Origin: an uncultured Oxalobacteraceae bacterium
GTDB taxonomy: Bacteria > Pseudomonadota > Gammaproteobacteria > Burkholderiales > Burkholderiaceae
NCBI GenBank assembly: GCA_946480015.1
Contig: CAMLIL010000098.1
Location: forward strand, 1 to 21,345
DNA: 21,345 bases
Reading direction: 5' to 3'
The notes beneath the pieces were generated by a model. The model made no database searches and was not told where the DNA came from. It saw only the letters and a program-made list of their open reading frames with translations. Below are positions 6,315-14,218 of the stretch, piece after piece (positions within the stretch are counted from its first letter, which is position 1; each line of letters starts with the position of its first letter). The translations under genes were made by a program, and so were the position numbers.

Positions 6315-7583
6315 CTAGCGAAGTTTCAGGAAACGCACGTCGACCTGGGAGACCGGCGCGTCGGCCAGGGCTTTCTTTTCCTTGGCTTTCTTCGGCTTCT
6401 TGGGTTTCTTGACGACCTCGCCCGCGGTGTTGGTGAGCGGAACCCGGTGTTCCGGTTCGAAGCCCGGTTCCTCGATGCGTTCCAGTGTCTGGCGCGTCAG
6501 CACTTCGACCGCGGCCAGCAGATCGACTTCATCGGCGGCCACCAGCGACACCGCTTCGCCCGCGGCGCCGGCGCGGCCGGTGCGCCCGGTCCGGTGCACA
6601 TAGTCTTCGGCCACCGTCGGCAGGTCGAAATTGACCACCTGCGGCAGGTCGTCGATGTCCAGTCCGCGCGCGGCCACGTCGGTCGCCACCAGGATGGCCA
6701 CCTGGCCGGCCTTGAAGCGCTCGAGCGCGCGCAAACGCGCCGGCTGCGGCTTGTCGCCGTGAATGGAATCGGCCGCGATGCCGTGCGCCGCCAGCGTCTC
6801 GGTCAGCTGGTCGACGCCCTTGCGCGTCTTGACGAAAACCAGCACCTGGCGCCAGCGGTGCTTGTTCAGCAGGTGCAGAAACAGTTCGGGCTTGCGTTTC
6901 TTGTCGACTGGAACCATCCACTGGCGGATGCGCTTGACCGTGGTGTTGCGCGGGCTGACGTCGATATTGAGCGGATCGGCCAGCAGTTTGGCGGCCAAGG
7001 TGCGGATTGCATCGGAAAACGTGGCCGAGAACAGCAGGGTCTGGCGCTGCCCGGGCAGGACCGCGAAGATCTGGTCGAGTTCGCGCGAAAAACCCAGGTC
7101 GAGCATGCGGTCGGCCTCGTCGAGCACCAGCGTGGTCAGCTGCTCGAACTTGACCGCGTTCTGGCGGTGCAGGTCGAGCAGGCGGCCGGGAGTGGCCACC
7201 AGCAAGTCCAGCCCCTTGCGCATCTTCATCATCTGCGGGTTGATGCTGACGCCGCCGTAGGCCACCGCGGTACGCAGCGGCAAGCCGGCGCCGTAGGCCA
7301 GGACGCTTTGGTGCACCTGTTCGGCCAGTTCGCGCGTGGGTACCAGGATCAGCACGCGCACGCAATTGGACGCCACTTGCGGGCCTTCCATGGTCAGGCG
7401 CTGCAGCAGCGGCAGGGCGAACCCGGCGGTTTTGCCGGTGCCGGTCTGGGCCGCGGCCAGCAGATCGCGGCGGGCCAGGATGGCGGGGATCGCCTGCGAC
7501 TGGACGGGAGTAGGGCTGGCGTAGCCGAGCGCGTCGAGATTGCGCAGCAGCGGATCGATCAGACCGAGGGAAGCAAACGACAT
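6315..7583 (-). CDS. rhlE: RhlE-type DEAD-box ATP-dependent RNA helicase
   Basis: This 422-residue protein carries all helicase motifs. These are the Q-motif (FASLGL to PTPVQ, 3-28), motif I AQTGTGKT (45-52), Ia PTRELA (82-87), Ib TPGRLLDL (131-138), II DEAD (155-158), III SAT (186-188), V ATDVAARGLD (300-309) and VI HRTGRTGRAG (330-339). The C-terminal tail is Lys/Pro-rich (KKPKKPKKAKEKK, 392-404), typical of RhlE-like proteins, and is likely to help bind RNA. By family it unwinds short RNA duplexes in ribosome assembly, RNA decay or cold adaptation. The start was set at 7583 (MSFASLGL) because the family begins there; the longer frame from 7646 adds an unlikely extension. The Shine-Dalgarno site is weak (GGACTCTCC). 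It is convergent with the Pat-type gene (28 bp between the stops), and the small lipoprotein gene lies 79 bp upstream on the same strand. Confidence 0.93.
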   Translation of the reverse strand: MSFASLGLIDPLLRNLDALGYASPTPVQSQAIPAILARRDLLAAAQTGTGKTAGFALPLLQRLTMEGPQVASNCVRVLILVPTRELAEQVHQSVLAYGAGLPLRTAVAYGGVSINPQMMKMRKGLDLLVATPGRLLDLHRQNAVKFEQLTTLVLDEADRMLDLGFSRELDQIFAVLPGQRQTLLFSATFSDAIRTLAAKLLADPLNIDVSPRNTTVKRIRQWMVPVDKKRKPELFLHLLNKHRWRQVLVFVKTRKGVDQLTETLAAHGIAADSIHGDKPQPARLRALERFKAGQVAILVATDVAARGLDIDDLPQVVNFDLPTVAEDYVHRTGRTGRAGAAGEAVSLVAADEVDLLAAVEVLTRQTLERIEEPGFEPEHRVPLTNTAGEVVKKPKKPKKAKEKKALADAPVSQVDVRFLKLR

Positions 7584-7662
7584 GGAGAGTCCGCGGGAAT
7601 AAAAATCAAGGCAATAGTTTACCTCGTCCCGCCGGGACCGGTGCAAACGCCTGCGCAGCGGA

Positions 7663-7785
7663 TCACTGCGCCGCGGCCAGGATGATGACGGTCGGCTTGA
7701 CCGGTTCGTGTTTGTCGCCGCAGGCAGCCAGCAGCAACAGACACAGCGCCGCGAGCAGTTGCAGGCCGTAATGAGAGCGTTTCAT
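7663..7785 (-). CDS. 40-residue predicted lipoprotein
   Basis: A short complete frame starts at ATG 7785 with GGGA eight bases upstream. The protein is MKRSHYGLQLLAALCLLLL, then AACGDKHEP, ending VIILAAAQ. It has a basic n-region, a Leu-rich h-region and a canonical lipobox (LAAC, Cys near residue 23). It should be processed by signal peptidase II and leave a lipidated mature peptide of only about 18 residues. Small lipoproteins of this type often go unannotated because of their length. It precedes rhlE on the same strand by 79 bp, but shared function is not implied. The role is unknown; the lipobox and RBS are the evidence that it is real. Confidence 0.65.
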   Translation of the reverse strand: MKRSHYGLQLLAALCLLLLAACGDKHEPVKPTVIILAAAQ

Positions 7786-7975
7786 GGCATTCCCGGGTAA
7801 AGACAGCATCGTACGCTGAATAGAATATGGGCGGCGCTTGATTGTCCTGTCCCGCTTGCCAAGGTGTAATTTGTGTAAGTATCCGTAAGCTGTGTGCGCT
7901 GGCGTACGGTGCTGGGCGTTGCCTCTGTTAAACTATTTGTACCGATTGCGTAGTCATTACAAGAAGAGGTTTCAC

Positions 7976-8467
7976 ATGAAAAGCATTATTTTTGCCGCCG
8001 CCTTGTTCGCCGCCAGCGGCGCCGCCATGGCCCAGACCAGCGTCCACGTCGATATCGGCCAGCCCGGTTTTTACGGCAGTATCGATATCGGCGATGCCCG
8101 GCCGCGCCTGGTGTATGAGCGCCCGATCATTGTCGAACGGCCGGCACGCTATGTCGCCGAGCCGGTCTATCTGCGCGTGCCGCCCGGCCATCGCAAGCAT
8201 TGGAGCAAGCATTGCGCGCGCTATCACGCCTGCGGCCGCAACGTCTACTTCGTGCGCGACGACTGGTATGAGAACGAGTACGCGCCGCGCTATCGTGAAG
8301 TGCACGGCTACGCGGGCCAGCGTACGTATGTGCAGCCACGCCCCACCCGCGTGGTCGAGCGCGTCATCGAAGTCGACCGCCGCGACGACGACCATGGCCA
8401 CGGACACGGTCACGGCCACGACCACGGCAATGGTCATGGCCACGGCAAGGGCCACGACAAGCACTAA
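7976..8467 (+). CDS. Exported protein with His-rich metal-binding-like tail
   Basis: This 163-residue protein has a clear signal peptide (MKSIIFAAALFAASGAAMA, cleaved before Q20). The mature domain reads HVDIGQPGFYGSIDIGD, then a Pro/Arg-rich linker and a PPGHRKHWSKHCARYHACG block with two cysteines and several His, then YFVRDDWYENEYAPRY. The last 30 residues alternate Gly and His with Asp and Asn (HGHGHGHGHDHGNGHGHGKG), a tail suited to binding Ni, Zn or Cu. From memory, similar small proteins occur widely in Massilia and relatives as hypothetical proteins. The start at 7976 follows AAGAAGAGG at a good distance; the longer frame from 7892 would hide the signal peptide. It is divergent from the small lipoprotein gene. 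A periplasmic metal buffer or chaperone is an inference. Confidence 0.8.
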   Translation: MKSIIFAAALFAASGAAMAQTSVHVDIGQPGFYGSIDIGDARPRLVYERPIIVERPARYVAEPVYLRVPPGHRKHWSKHCARYHACGRNVYFVRDDWYENEYAPRYREVHGYAGQRTYVQPRPTRVVERVIEVDRRDDDHGHGHGHGHDHGNGHGHGKGHDKH

Positions 8468-8533
8468 GCTCCCCATGCGCGTTTGTCGCGCGCATAGTAG
8501 ACTGTCTGTTAACTCAACAGACGGGGGTGTCAC

Positions 8534-9832
8534 TTGAGAGGCAATATCGTCATTGTCGGCGGCGGTGCTGGCGGCCTGGAACTGGCCAGCAAACTGGGGC
8601 GCAAGCTGGGCCCGCAGAACGTGACGCTGGTCGATTGCGGCCAGTCGCACATCTGGAAACCGTCGCTGCACGAGGTCGCGGCCGGCACCCTGGACATCCA
8701 CCAGGAAGGCCTGTCCTACCAGATGCTGGCGCACGATAACCGCTTCACCTTCGTCTACGGCGCGCTGACGGCGCTCGACGCCGCCGCCCGCCGTATCACG
8801 GTGGCGCCGGTGCTCACTGCGCAGGGCGAAGAACTGCTGCCCGAGCGCACCGTCGAATTTGCCAGCCTGGTCATCGCGGTCGGCAGCACGTCGAATTACT
8901 TCGGCGTGCCCGGCGCGCAGGAACACACGATTTCCCTGAACGCAACCGAGGATGCGGAGCGCTTTCGCCTGCAGCTGCTCAAGCTGCTGGTGCATGCCGA
9001 GACCCGCAAGGCCAGCGATCCCAATGCCGGCGTGGATATCGTCATCATCGGCGGCGGCGCCACCGGTGTCGAGCTGGCGGCCGAGCTGCGCGAGGCCAGC
9101 GGGGTGTACGCCAGCTACGGCTTCCAGCGCCTGCAACCGCTGCGCGACGTGCGCATCACCCTGCTCGAAGGGGCGCCGCGCATTCTGGCGCCGCTGGAAG
9201 AGCGCGTCTCCAGTGCCGCCCACAAGCTGCTCGTACAGCGCGCCATTACGGTGGTCACCAATTGCCGCGTTACCCGGATCGAGGCCGACAGGGTGATCGA
9301 CGCCGATGGCCATGTCTATCCGGCCGACCTGTGCGTGTGGGCGGCGGGCATCCGCGCGCCGCAGTGGCTGGCGAGCTTAGGGCTTCCGGTGAACAGGGGA
9401 GGCCAGATCGAGGTCGACGGATTCCTGCGGGTCAACGGCTTCGAGCATATTTACGCATTGGGCGACTGTGCCGCCTGCACCGGCAGCGACGGCAAGCTGG
9501 TGCCGCCGCGCGCCCAGGCGGCGCACCAGCAGGCCGATTATCTGGCGGCGCGTTTCCTGCGCGCGGCCAAACAGCGGCCGCCGGGCGAGCAGCCCTACAT
9601 CTACCGCGACTATGGCTCGCTGGTATCGTTCGGGCATAGCACCACCGTGGGCAGCCTGATGGGTTCGCTCAAGGGGCTGAGCTGGTTTGTCGAAGGCACC
9701 TTCGCCCGGCTCATGTACGTGAGCCTGCACCTGATGCATCACGCGGCGGTGCTGGGTGCGCTGCGCACCGGCCTGCTGGCCTTCGCGCGCTTCCTGATCA
9801 AACGCTCCAAGCCGCTGGTCAAGCTGCACTAG
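8534..9832 (+). CDS. ndh: Type II NADH dehydrogenase (NDH-2), TTG start
   Basis: This 432-residue flavoprotein has an FAD-binding GGGAGG motif at 9-14, a second dinucleotide site for NADH (IIGGGATGVELA, 171-182) and the late FAD motif YALGDCAA (307-314). The quinone-site signature is AQAAHQQ (327-333). The C-terminus (about 386-430, GTFARLMYVSLHLMHH) is amphipathic and matches the membrane-anchoring tail of bacterial Ndh. It oxidises NADH and reduces quinone on the inner face of the inner membrane without pumping protons. No ATG fits: the first codon is TTG at 8534, placed by GGGGGTG seven bases upstream and by the immediate start of the Rossmann fold (RGNIVIVGGG). The gene ends in a 14-bp convergent overlap with the downstream kinase gene. 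A 15-bp dyad (CTGTT-N5-AACAG, 8506-8520) lies just before the RBS and could be an operator. Confidence 0.92.
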   Translation: MRGNIVIVGGGAGGLELASKLGRKLGPQNVTLVDCGQSHIWKPSLHEVAAGTLDIHQEGLSYQMLAHDNRFTFVYGALTALDAAARRITVAPVLTAQGEELLPERTVEFASLVIAVGSTSNYFGVPGAQEHTISLNATEDAERFRLQLLKLLVHAETRKASDPNAGVDIVIIGGGATGVELAAELREASGVYASYGFQRLQPLRDVRITLLEGAPRILAPLEERVSSAAHKLLVQRAITVVTNCRVTRIEADRVIDADGHVYPADLCVWAAGIRAPQWLASLGLPVNRGGQIEVDGFLRVNGFEHIYALGDCAACTGSDGKLVPPRAQAAHQQADYLAARFLRAAKQRPPGEQPYIYRDYGSLVSFGHSTTVGSLMGSLKGLSWFVEGTFARLMYVSLHLMHHAAVLGALRTGLLAFARFLIKRSKPLVKLH

Positions 9833-10535
9833 CTCTTGGCAGGGTGACGGTGAGCTGGCAGCCGCCGGCGCTGCCTTGCTGCAGGCTGAGCGTGCCGCCC
9901 AGGTAGGCGGCGCGCTCGCGCAGCAGGCGCAGGCCGTGGCAGCCGAGATCGTCGCGCCGGTAGCCGCCCGGGCCGACGCCGTTGTCGCGCACTGTGAGCA
10001 TGACGGCGTCGTCATTGTCGTCGAGGATGACGTCGACTTCGCTGGCCTGGCTGTGCGCCACGATATTGCGCAAGCCTTCTTCCACGCAGCGCAGCAGCGC
10101 CACCGCATGGTCACGCGGCAGGTCGGCATCGTCGTCGGGCAGGCTCAGGCGTACAGTCAGGCGGTGCTCGCCGCCGAACTGGGTCACCACTTCGCTCAGG
10201 GCGGCCTTGATGCCGAGGAATTCGAGCTTGTCGTTCCACAGCGCCAGCTGCATGTCGCGGTTGGTGTTGATGACGTTCATCAGCAGATTTTTCATCTGCG
10301 CCGCGCGGTCTTGCAGGGCTTTGTCCTGCGGCATTTGCTGGGCCAGCAGGCCGAGGTGCATGGTCAGGGCCGTCATGGTCGAGCCGAGACTGTCGTGCAT
10401 CTTGCGCGCCAGCAGCCGGCGCTCGTCGTCCCAGCAGTGGTTCACGTGGCCCAGCAATTCGGCCAGGTCGGCGGTGCGTTGCGCGACCAGGCGGTCGAGT
10501 TCCGGGTCGAGCGGGGAGATGGCCGGTGCGTTCAT
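9819..10535 (-). CDS. Soluble HisKA_3 (NarL/DesK-type) sensor histidine kinase
   Basis: This 238-residue kinase has no membrane segment and no recognisable sensor domain. A short coiled region (about 10-40) leads into the HisKA_3 dimerisation helix with the phospho-acceptor H47 in ARKMHDSLGS. The HATPase part keeps the N-box (EEGLRN, 152-157), the G1 box DNGVG (184-188) and a GLRLLRERA helix (201-209). By family it autophosphorylates and passes phosphate to a NarL-type response regulator. No such regulator is adjacent, so its partner is elsewhere. I chose ATG 10535 (AAAGAG upstream) over the longer frame from 10568. The REC-HK-REC gene ends 90 bp upstream on the same strand, so the two may be co-transcribed. 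Its 3' end overlaps ndh by 14 bp. Confidence 0.85.
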   Translation of the reverse strand: MNAPAISPLDPELDRLVAQRTADLAELLGHVNHCWDDERRLLARKMHDSLGSTMTALTMHLGLLAQQMPQDKALQDRAAQMKNLLMNVINTNRDMQLALWNDKLEFLGIKAALSEVVTQFGGEHRLTVRLSLPDDDADLPRDHAVALLRCVEEGLRNIVAHSQASEVDVILDDNDDAVMLTVRDNGVGPGGYRRDDLGCHGLRLLRERAAYLGGTLSLQQGSAGGCQLTVTLPRASAA

Positions 10536-10625
10536 GCTTGGCTCTTTAAAGTTTCCCGAATAATACAACAGCTTGCCTGAAGGGTGCCGGTCGTATCGTG
10601 CGCCCCGCGCGCCAGCCGCATCCGG

Positions 10626-12281
10626 CTAGCGCGCGACGGCGCCAACCGGGACGGCGGCGCAGCGGCCGATCGCGTCGAGGAGGTTGTTGATGTCGACCGG
10701 CTTGACCAGATGCAGGTCGAAGCCGGCTTCCAGCACGCGCCGCTGGTCGTCGGCCAGGCCGTAGCCGGTCAGGGCGATCAGCTTGATGTGCTGGGTGCTT
10801 TCGTTGTCGCGCAAACGGCGCGCCACTTCATAGCCGTCGATGCCGGGCAGCCCGATGTCGACCAGGGCCACGTCCGGCGGGCTGGAGCTGGCCAGGCGCA
10901 CGCCCTGCAGGCCGTCGGCAGCCTCGCGCACCGCGTAGCCATAGGCGTTGAGCATGGTCGCCATCATTTCGCGCCCGTCGTCGTTGTCTTCGATGAGCAG
11001 GATGGTGGGTTTGTCCTCGTCGCGCGCACCTGTGGCGGCGCCTTCGGCCAGGCTGGCCTCGGCCGCGCACGGCAGGCGGATGATGAAGGTGCTGCCGCGC
11101 TCGGCGCCGTCGCTGGCGGCGCTGACGCTGCCGCCGTGCAGCTCGACCAGCCGGCGCACCAGCGCCAGGCCGATGCCCAGGCCGCCCTGCGAACGGTCCA
11201 GCGTGATGCTGCCTTGAACAAATACATCGAATACCTGCGGCAGCAGTTCGGGTGAAATGCCGACGCCCGAATCGCGCACCGTCAGCACGATTTCGCCCTG
11301 GTCCTGGCCCACCGAAATATCGATGGTGCCGCCAGGCGGGGTGTACTTGAGGGCGTTGTCGATCAGGTTGGTGGCGATCTGTTCCAGGCGGGTGGGGTCG
11401 CCGTCGACCCAGCCCGGCACCAGATCGACGTTGAGCTGATAGCTGCCGGTGCGGCCGGTGGCGCGGAAGGTGTCGAGGCAGGCCGAGACCAGGGCCGACA
11501 CTTCCAGCGGCTGGCGCGCCAGCAGGATCTTGCCGGACATGGCGCGCGACAGGTCGAGCAGGTCGTCGACGATGCGCGACAGGTGCTGGCTCTGGCGCTG
11601 GATGATGGTCTTGGCGCGCGCGATCACTTCCGGTCCCGCGCCCGGCAGGCCGATCAGGGCGCCGGCGCTGCTGATGGCCGACAGCGGATTGCGCAGTTCA
11701 TGGCCCAGCATGGCCAAAAATTCGTCCTTCGCATGGCTCTTGCGCTCGGCCGCCTGGCGCTCTTCCATCTCGCGCGTGAGGCGCTTGTTGGTGGCGGTCA
11801 GTTCGGTGGTGCGCTGCGACAGCTTGGCGGTCTGGCGCTTGAGCTCTTCATTCTTGGTCGCCAGCGCCACGAACACGCCGACCTTGGCGCGCAGGATTTG
11901 CGGGATCACCGGTGTGAACAGGAAGTCGGCGGCGCCGCGCTGGTACGCCTTGAGGCGGTCGATCTCGTCGGCCAGGAATGCCGTCACGAAAATGATCGGA
12001 ATGTCGGCCGAGCGGACGCGCTGGTGGATCGCTTCGGCCGTTTCGAAGCCATCCATGCCTGGCATGTTGACGTCCAGCAGGATGACGGCGAAGTCGTGCA
12101 GCAGCACCTGGCGCAGCGCTTCCTGGCCGGAGCGGGCGGAGAGCACTTCATAGCCGGATTCGTCCGCCCACTGGTCGAGCAGACTGGTCAGCGCGAGCAG
12201 ACTCGCCGCATCGTCGTTGACGACCAGGATCTTCGGTTTTTCGATTTTGGACACGGCGTTCCTGTGCAGCGTGGTACTCAT
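10626..12281 (-). CDS. Hybrid response regulator/histidine kinase (REC-HisKA-HATPase-REC)
   Basis: This 551-residue cytoplasmic protein starts with a receiver (about 16-135; phospho-acceptor D70 in [10 protein letters not shown]). A Gln/Glu-rich coiled linker (140-182) follows, then HisKA (H194 in [11 protein letters not shown]), HATPase (N-box [11 protein letters not shown] near 305-315; [19 protein letters not shown] at 366-377) and a C-terminal receiver (about 425-545; D475 in [11 protein letters not shown]527 in LVKP). In the first receiver the usual conserved Lys is replaced: DFLFTPV instead of FxKP. The layout suits input by phosphotransfer from another kinase and internal phosphorelay. 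There is no DNA-binding domain. The ATG at 12281 has GAGC seven bases upstream. It probably heads a unit with the HisKA_3 kinase downstream. Confidence 0.92.
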   Translation of the reverse strand: MSTTLHRNAVSKIEKPKILVVNDDAASLLALTSLLDQWADESGYEVLSARSGQEALRQVLLHDFAVILLDVNMPGMDGFETAEAIHQRVRSADIPIIFVTAFLADEIDRLKAYQRGAADFLFTPVIPQILRAKVGVFVALATKNEELKRQTAKLSQRTTELTATNKRLTREMEERQAAERKSHAKDEFLAMLGHELRNPLSAISSAGALIGLPGAGPEVIARAKTIIQRQSQHLSRIVDDLLDLSRAMSGKILLARQPLEVSALVSACLDTFRATGRTGSYQLNVDLVPGWVDGDPTRLEQIATNLIDNALKYTPPGGTIDISVGQDQGEIVLTVRDSGVGISPELLPQVFDVFVQGSITLDRSQGGLGIGLALVRRLVELHGGSVSAASDGAERGSTFIIRLPCAAEASLAEGAATGARDEDKPTILLIEDNDDGREMMATMLNAYGYAVREAADGLQGVRLASSSPPDVALVDIGLPGIDGYEVARRLRDNESTQHIKLIALTGYGLADDQRRVLEAGFDLHLVKPVDINNLLDAIGRCAAVPVGAVAR

Positions 12282-12462
12282 TTAGTAGCTCGAATCGACT
12301 TCACGATTTAGCCGACAGAATAGCAGAGGCGGCCTCAGCATACGGGCTGCGGACGGCAACTATTGATAGCCGTGTTGTTGCCAGCCATCATAACGATCGG
12401 GTATTCCTATGTCAAAAAGCAATCGTGCGCAGGGGTAACTCTTTACACGGTTCGATGACGCA

Positions 12463-12983
<521 letters not shown>

Positions 12984-12985
<2 letters not shown>

Positions 12986-13009
12986 AACGGCCTTCGCGAA
13001 CGCGGAGGC
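12984..13009 (-). terminator. Weak candidate intrinsic terminator for the GGDEF gene
   Basis: GCCTTCGCG-AA-CGCGGAGGC (12990-13009) forms a stem with one mismatch. Read on the minus strand it is followed by GTTTTAGC. It lies between two convergent genes, downstream of the diguanylate cyclase stop. The U-tract is short, so efficiency is doubtful. Confidence 0.35.
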
Positions 13010-13099
13010 ATATGCTGGAGTGGTGTCACGTTGGCGTCGCTTCAGCATGGGCTCCCGCTTGCGCGAGAGCGGCAGATGTGGCGCGGTTTAGGGGCCGGT

Positions 13100-14080
13100 T
13101 CAACGGCGCGGAAGCAACTCAGCTTTTTTTTGGGGCTGCACCTGGGCTGGTGTGGCCGAGGTGGCGCAAAAGCGGTTCTTGCCGCCACGTTTGGCTTCGT
13201 ACAGCGCATAGTCGGCAATACTGATCAGCGCTTCCACCGTTTCGGCATCGTCGGGATAGATGCTGATCCCGATACTGGTCGACAGCCGCAAGGTCAGGTC
13301 GTTGATGAAGAACGGTTCCGACACCGCTTCGACCAGCTTGGCCGCGGGGCCCTGGGCATCGGCCAGCCCCGACACTTCACCCAGCACCACCATGAATTCG
13401 TCGCCGCCCAGCCGCGCCACGGTATCTTCCTTGCGCGAATTGGACAGCAGGCGCTGCGAGACGATCTTCAGCACTTCATCGCCGTAGGCATGGCCATAGG
13501 TATCGTTAATGGCCTTGAAGCCATCCAGGTCGAGATACATGATCGCGGCCTTGTGGTGGTTACGGTTGGCGTGCTGCAAGGTCGTTTCGATGCGGTCTTC
13601 CAGCAGACGCCGGTTGGGCAGCCCGGTCAGCGGATCGTGCAGCGCCAGCGCTTGCTGCGCCTTGCTGTACTGCGCCAGTTCCTTATAGAGCAGCCGCACT
13701 TCCAGCATATTGTGGATGCGCTTGTGCACCTCGAGCAGGTCGAAAGGCTTGCTGATGAAGTCGCGCGCGCCGGCTTCCAGCGCGGCGATCTTGAAACTCG
13801 GCTGGGCCGTCAGCGCCAGCACCGGCAAATAGCCGCCTTGCTCGATTTCCTTCAAACCCTTCATGACCTGAAAGCCGTTCAAGCCCGGCATCTGCAAATC
13901 GAGCAGGATGAGGTCGTAGCAATGCTGCCGGTGCAGCGGGCATACCTGTTCAGGCAGCATGGTCGAGCTGACGCAGGTGTAGCCTTCCTCCCGCAATATC
14001 TCTTCCATCAATTCGATATTGTCAGCGGAATCGTCCACTACCAGAATTTTGGCGTTCAGAATCTCTTCGCGGCTCGGCAT
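13100..14080 (-). CDS. Response regulator diguanylate cyclase (REC-GGDEF)
   Basis: This 326-residue protein has an N-terminal receiver (9-125; DD at 16-17, phospho-acceptor D61 in LILLDLQMPG, K111 in FISKPF), a short helical linker, and a GGDEF domain (about 145-305). The GGDEF domain has HDPLTGLPNRR, DLDGFKAIND and an intact GGDEF at 225-229. An RKED at 216-219, five residues before GGDEF, is a proper RxxD inhibitory site, so product feedback by c-di-GMP is expected. By family, phosphorylation dimerises the protein and switches on synthesis of c-di-GMP from two GTP. The ATG at 14080 is preceded by GAGAAC; an in-frame TGA two codons upstream fixes the start. The hybrid kinase ends 138 bp upstream on the same strand and is a plausible phosphodonor. 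Confidence 0.94.
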   Translation of the reverse strand: MPSREEILNAKILVVDDSADNIELMEEILREEGYTCVSSTMLPEQVCPLHRQHCYDLILLDLQMPGLNGFQVMKGLKEIEQGGYLPVLALTAQPSFKIAALEAGARDFISKPFDLLEVHKRIHNMLEVRLLYKELAQYSKAQQALALHDPLTGLPNRRLLEDRIETTLQHANRNHHKAAIMYLDLDGFKAINDTYGHAYGDEVLKIVSQRLLSNSRKEDTVARLGGDEFMVVLGEVSGLADAQGPAAKLVEAVSEPFFINDLTLRLSTSIGISIYPDDAETVEALISIADYALYEAKRGGKNRFCATSATPAQVQPQKKAELLPRR

Positions 14081-14109
14081 GCGTCAGTTCTCAGTCTTGG
14101 CAGATAGCC

Positions 14110-14126
14110 CCTCCTGGGTAAGGAGG
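14110..14126 (-). promoter_or_regulatory. Leader hairpin pairing AGGAGG with CCTCCT upstream of the GGDEF gene
   Basis: CCTCCT-GGGTA-AGGAGG is a perfect 6-bp stem. In the minus-strand mRNA, a strong Shine-Dalgarno-like AGGAGG is paired with CCUCCU in the leader, ending about 29 nt before the ATG at 14080. That is too far to be the direct RBS of the gene. It could be a ribosome standby site, a sequestered signal or a chance hairpin. Confidence 0.4.
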
Positions 14127-14218
14127 CGCCTTGTTACTATTAGAACATAGTGTATCAGCGGATCGAAAATTTCTTGTAGGACAGCGCCGCGTGCTCGGGT
14201 AGGAACACGTGGAGCGAC

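Noticed and set aside
6447..7685. Plus-strand 412-codon ORF opposite rhlE
   Set aside because: Antisense to all DEAD-box helicase motifs, with no recognisable domain of its own.
8380..8467. Imperfect GGCCACGG-like repeats, considered as a tandem DNA repeat or CRISPR-like element
   Set aside because: They are simply the Gly-His codons of the exported protein's tail, in frame, with no spacers.
8475..8495. Hairpin ATGCGCG-N7-CGCGCAT after the His-rich protein gene
   Set aside because: No T-run follows on either strand; it may be a weak stabilising stem but does not qualify as an intrinsic terminator.
13126..13133. Run of eight T near the GGDEF gene end, considered as a terminator
   Set aside because: It lies inside the coding region (Lys codons on the minus strand) and has no preceding stem on the plus strand.
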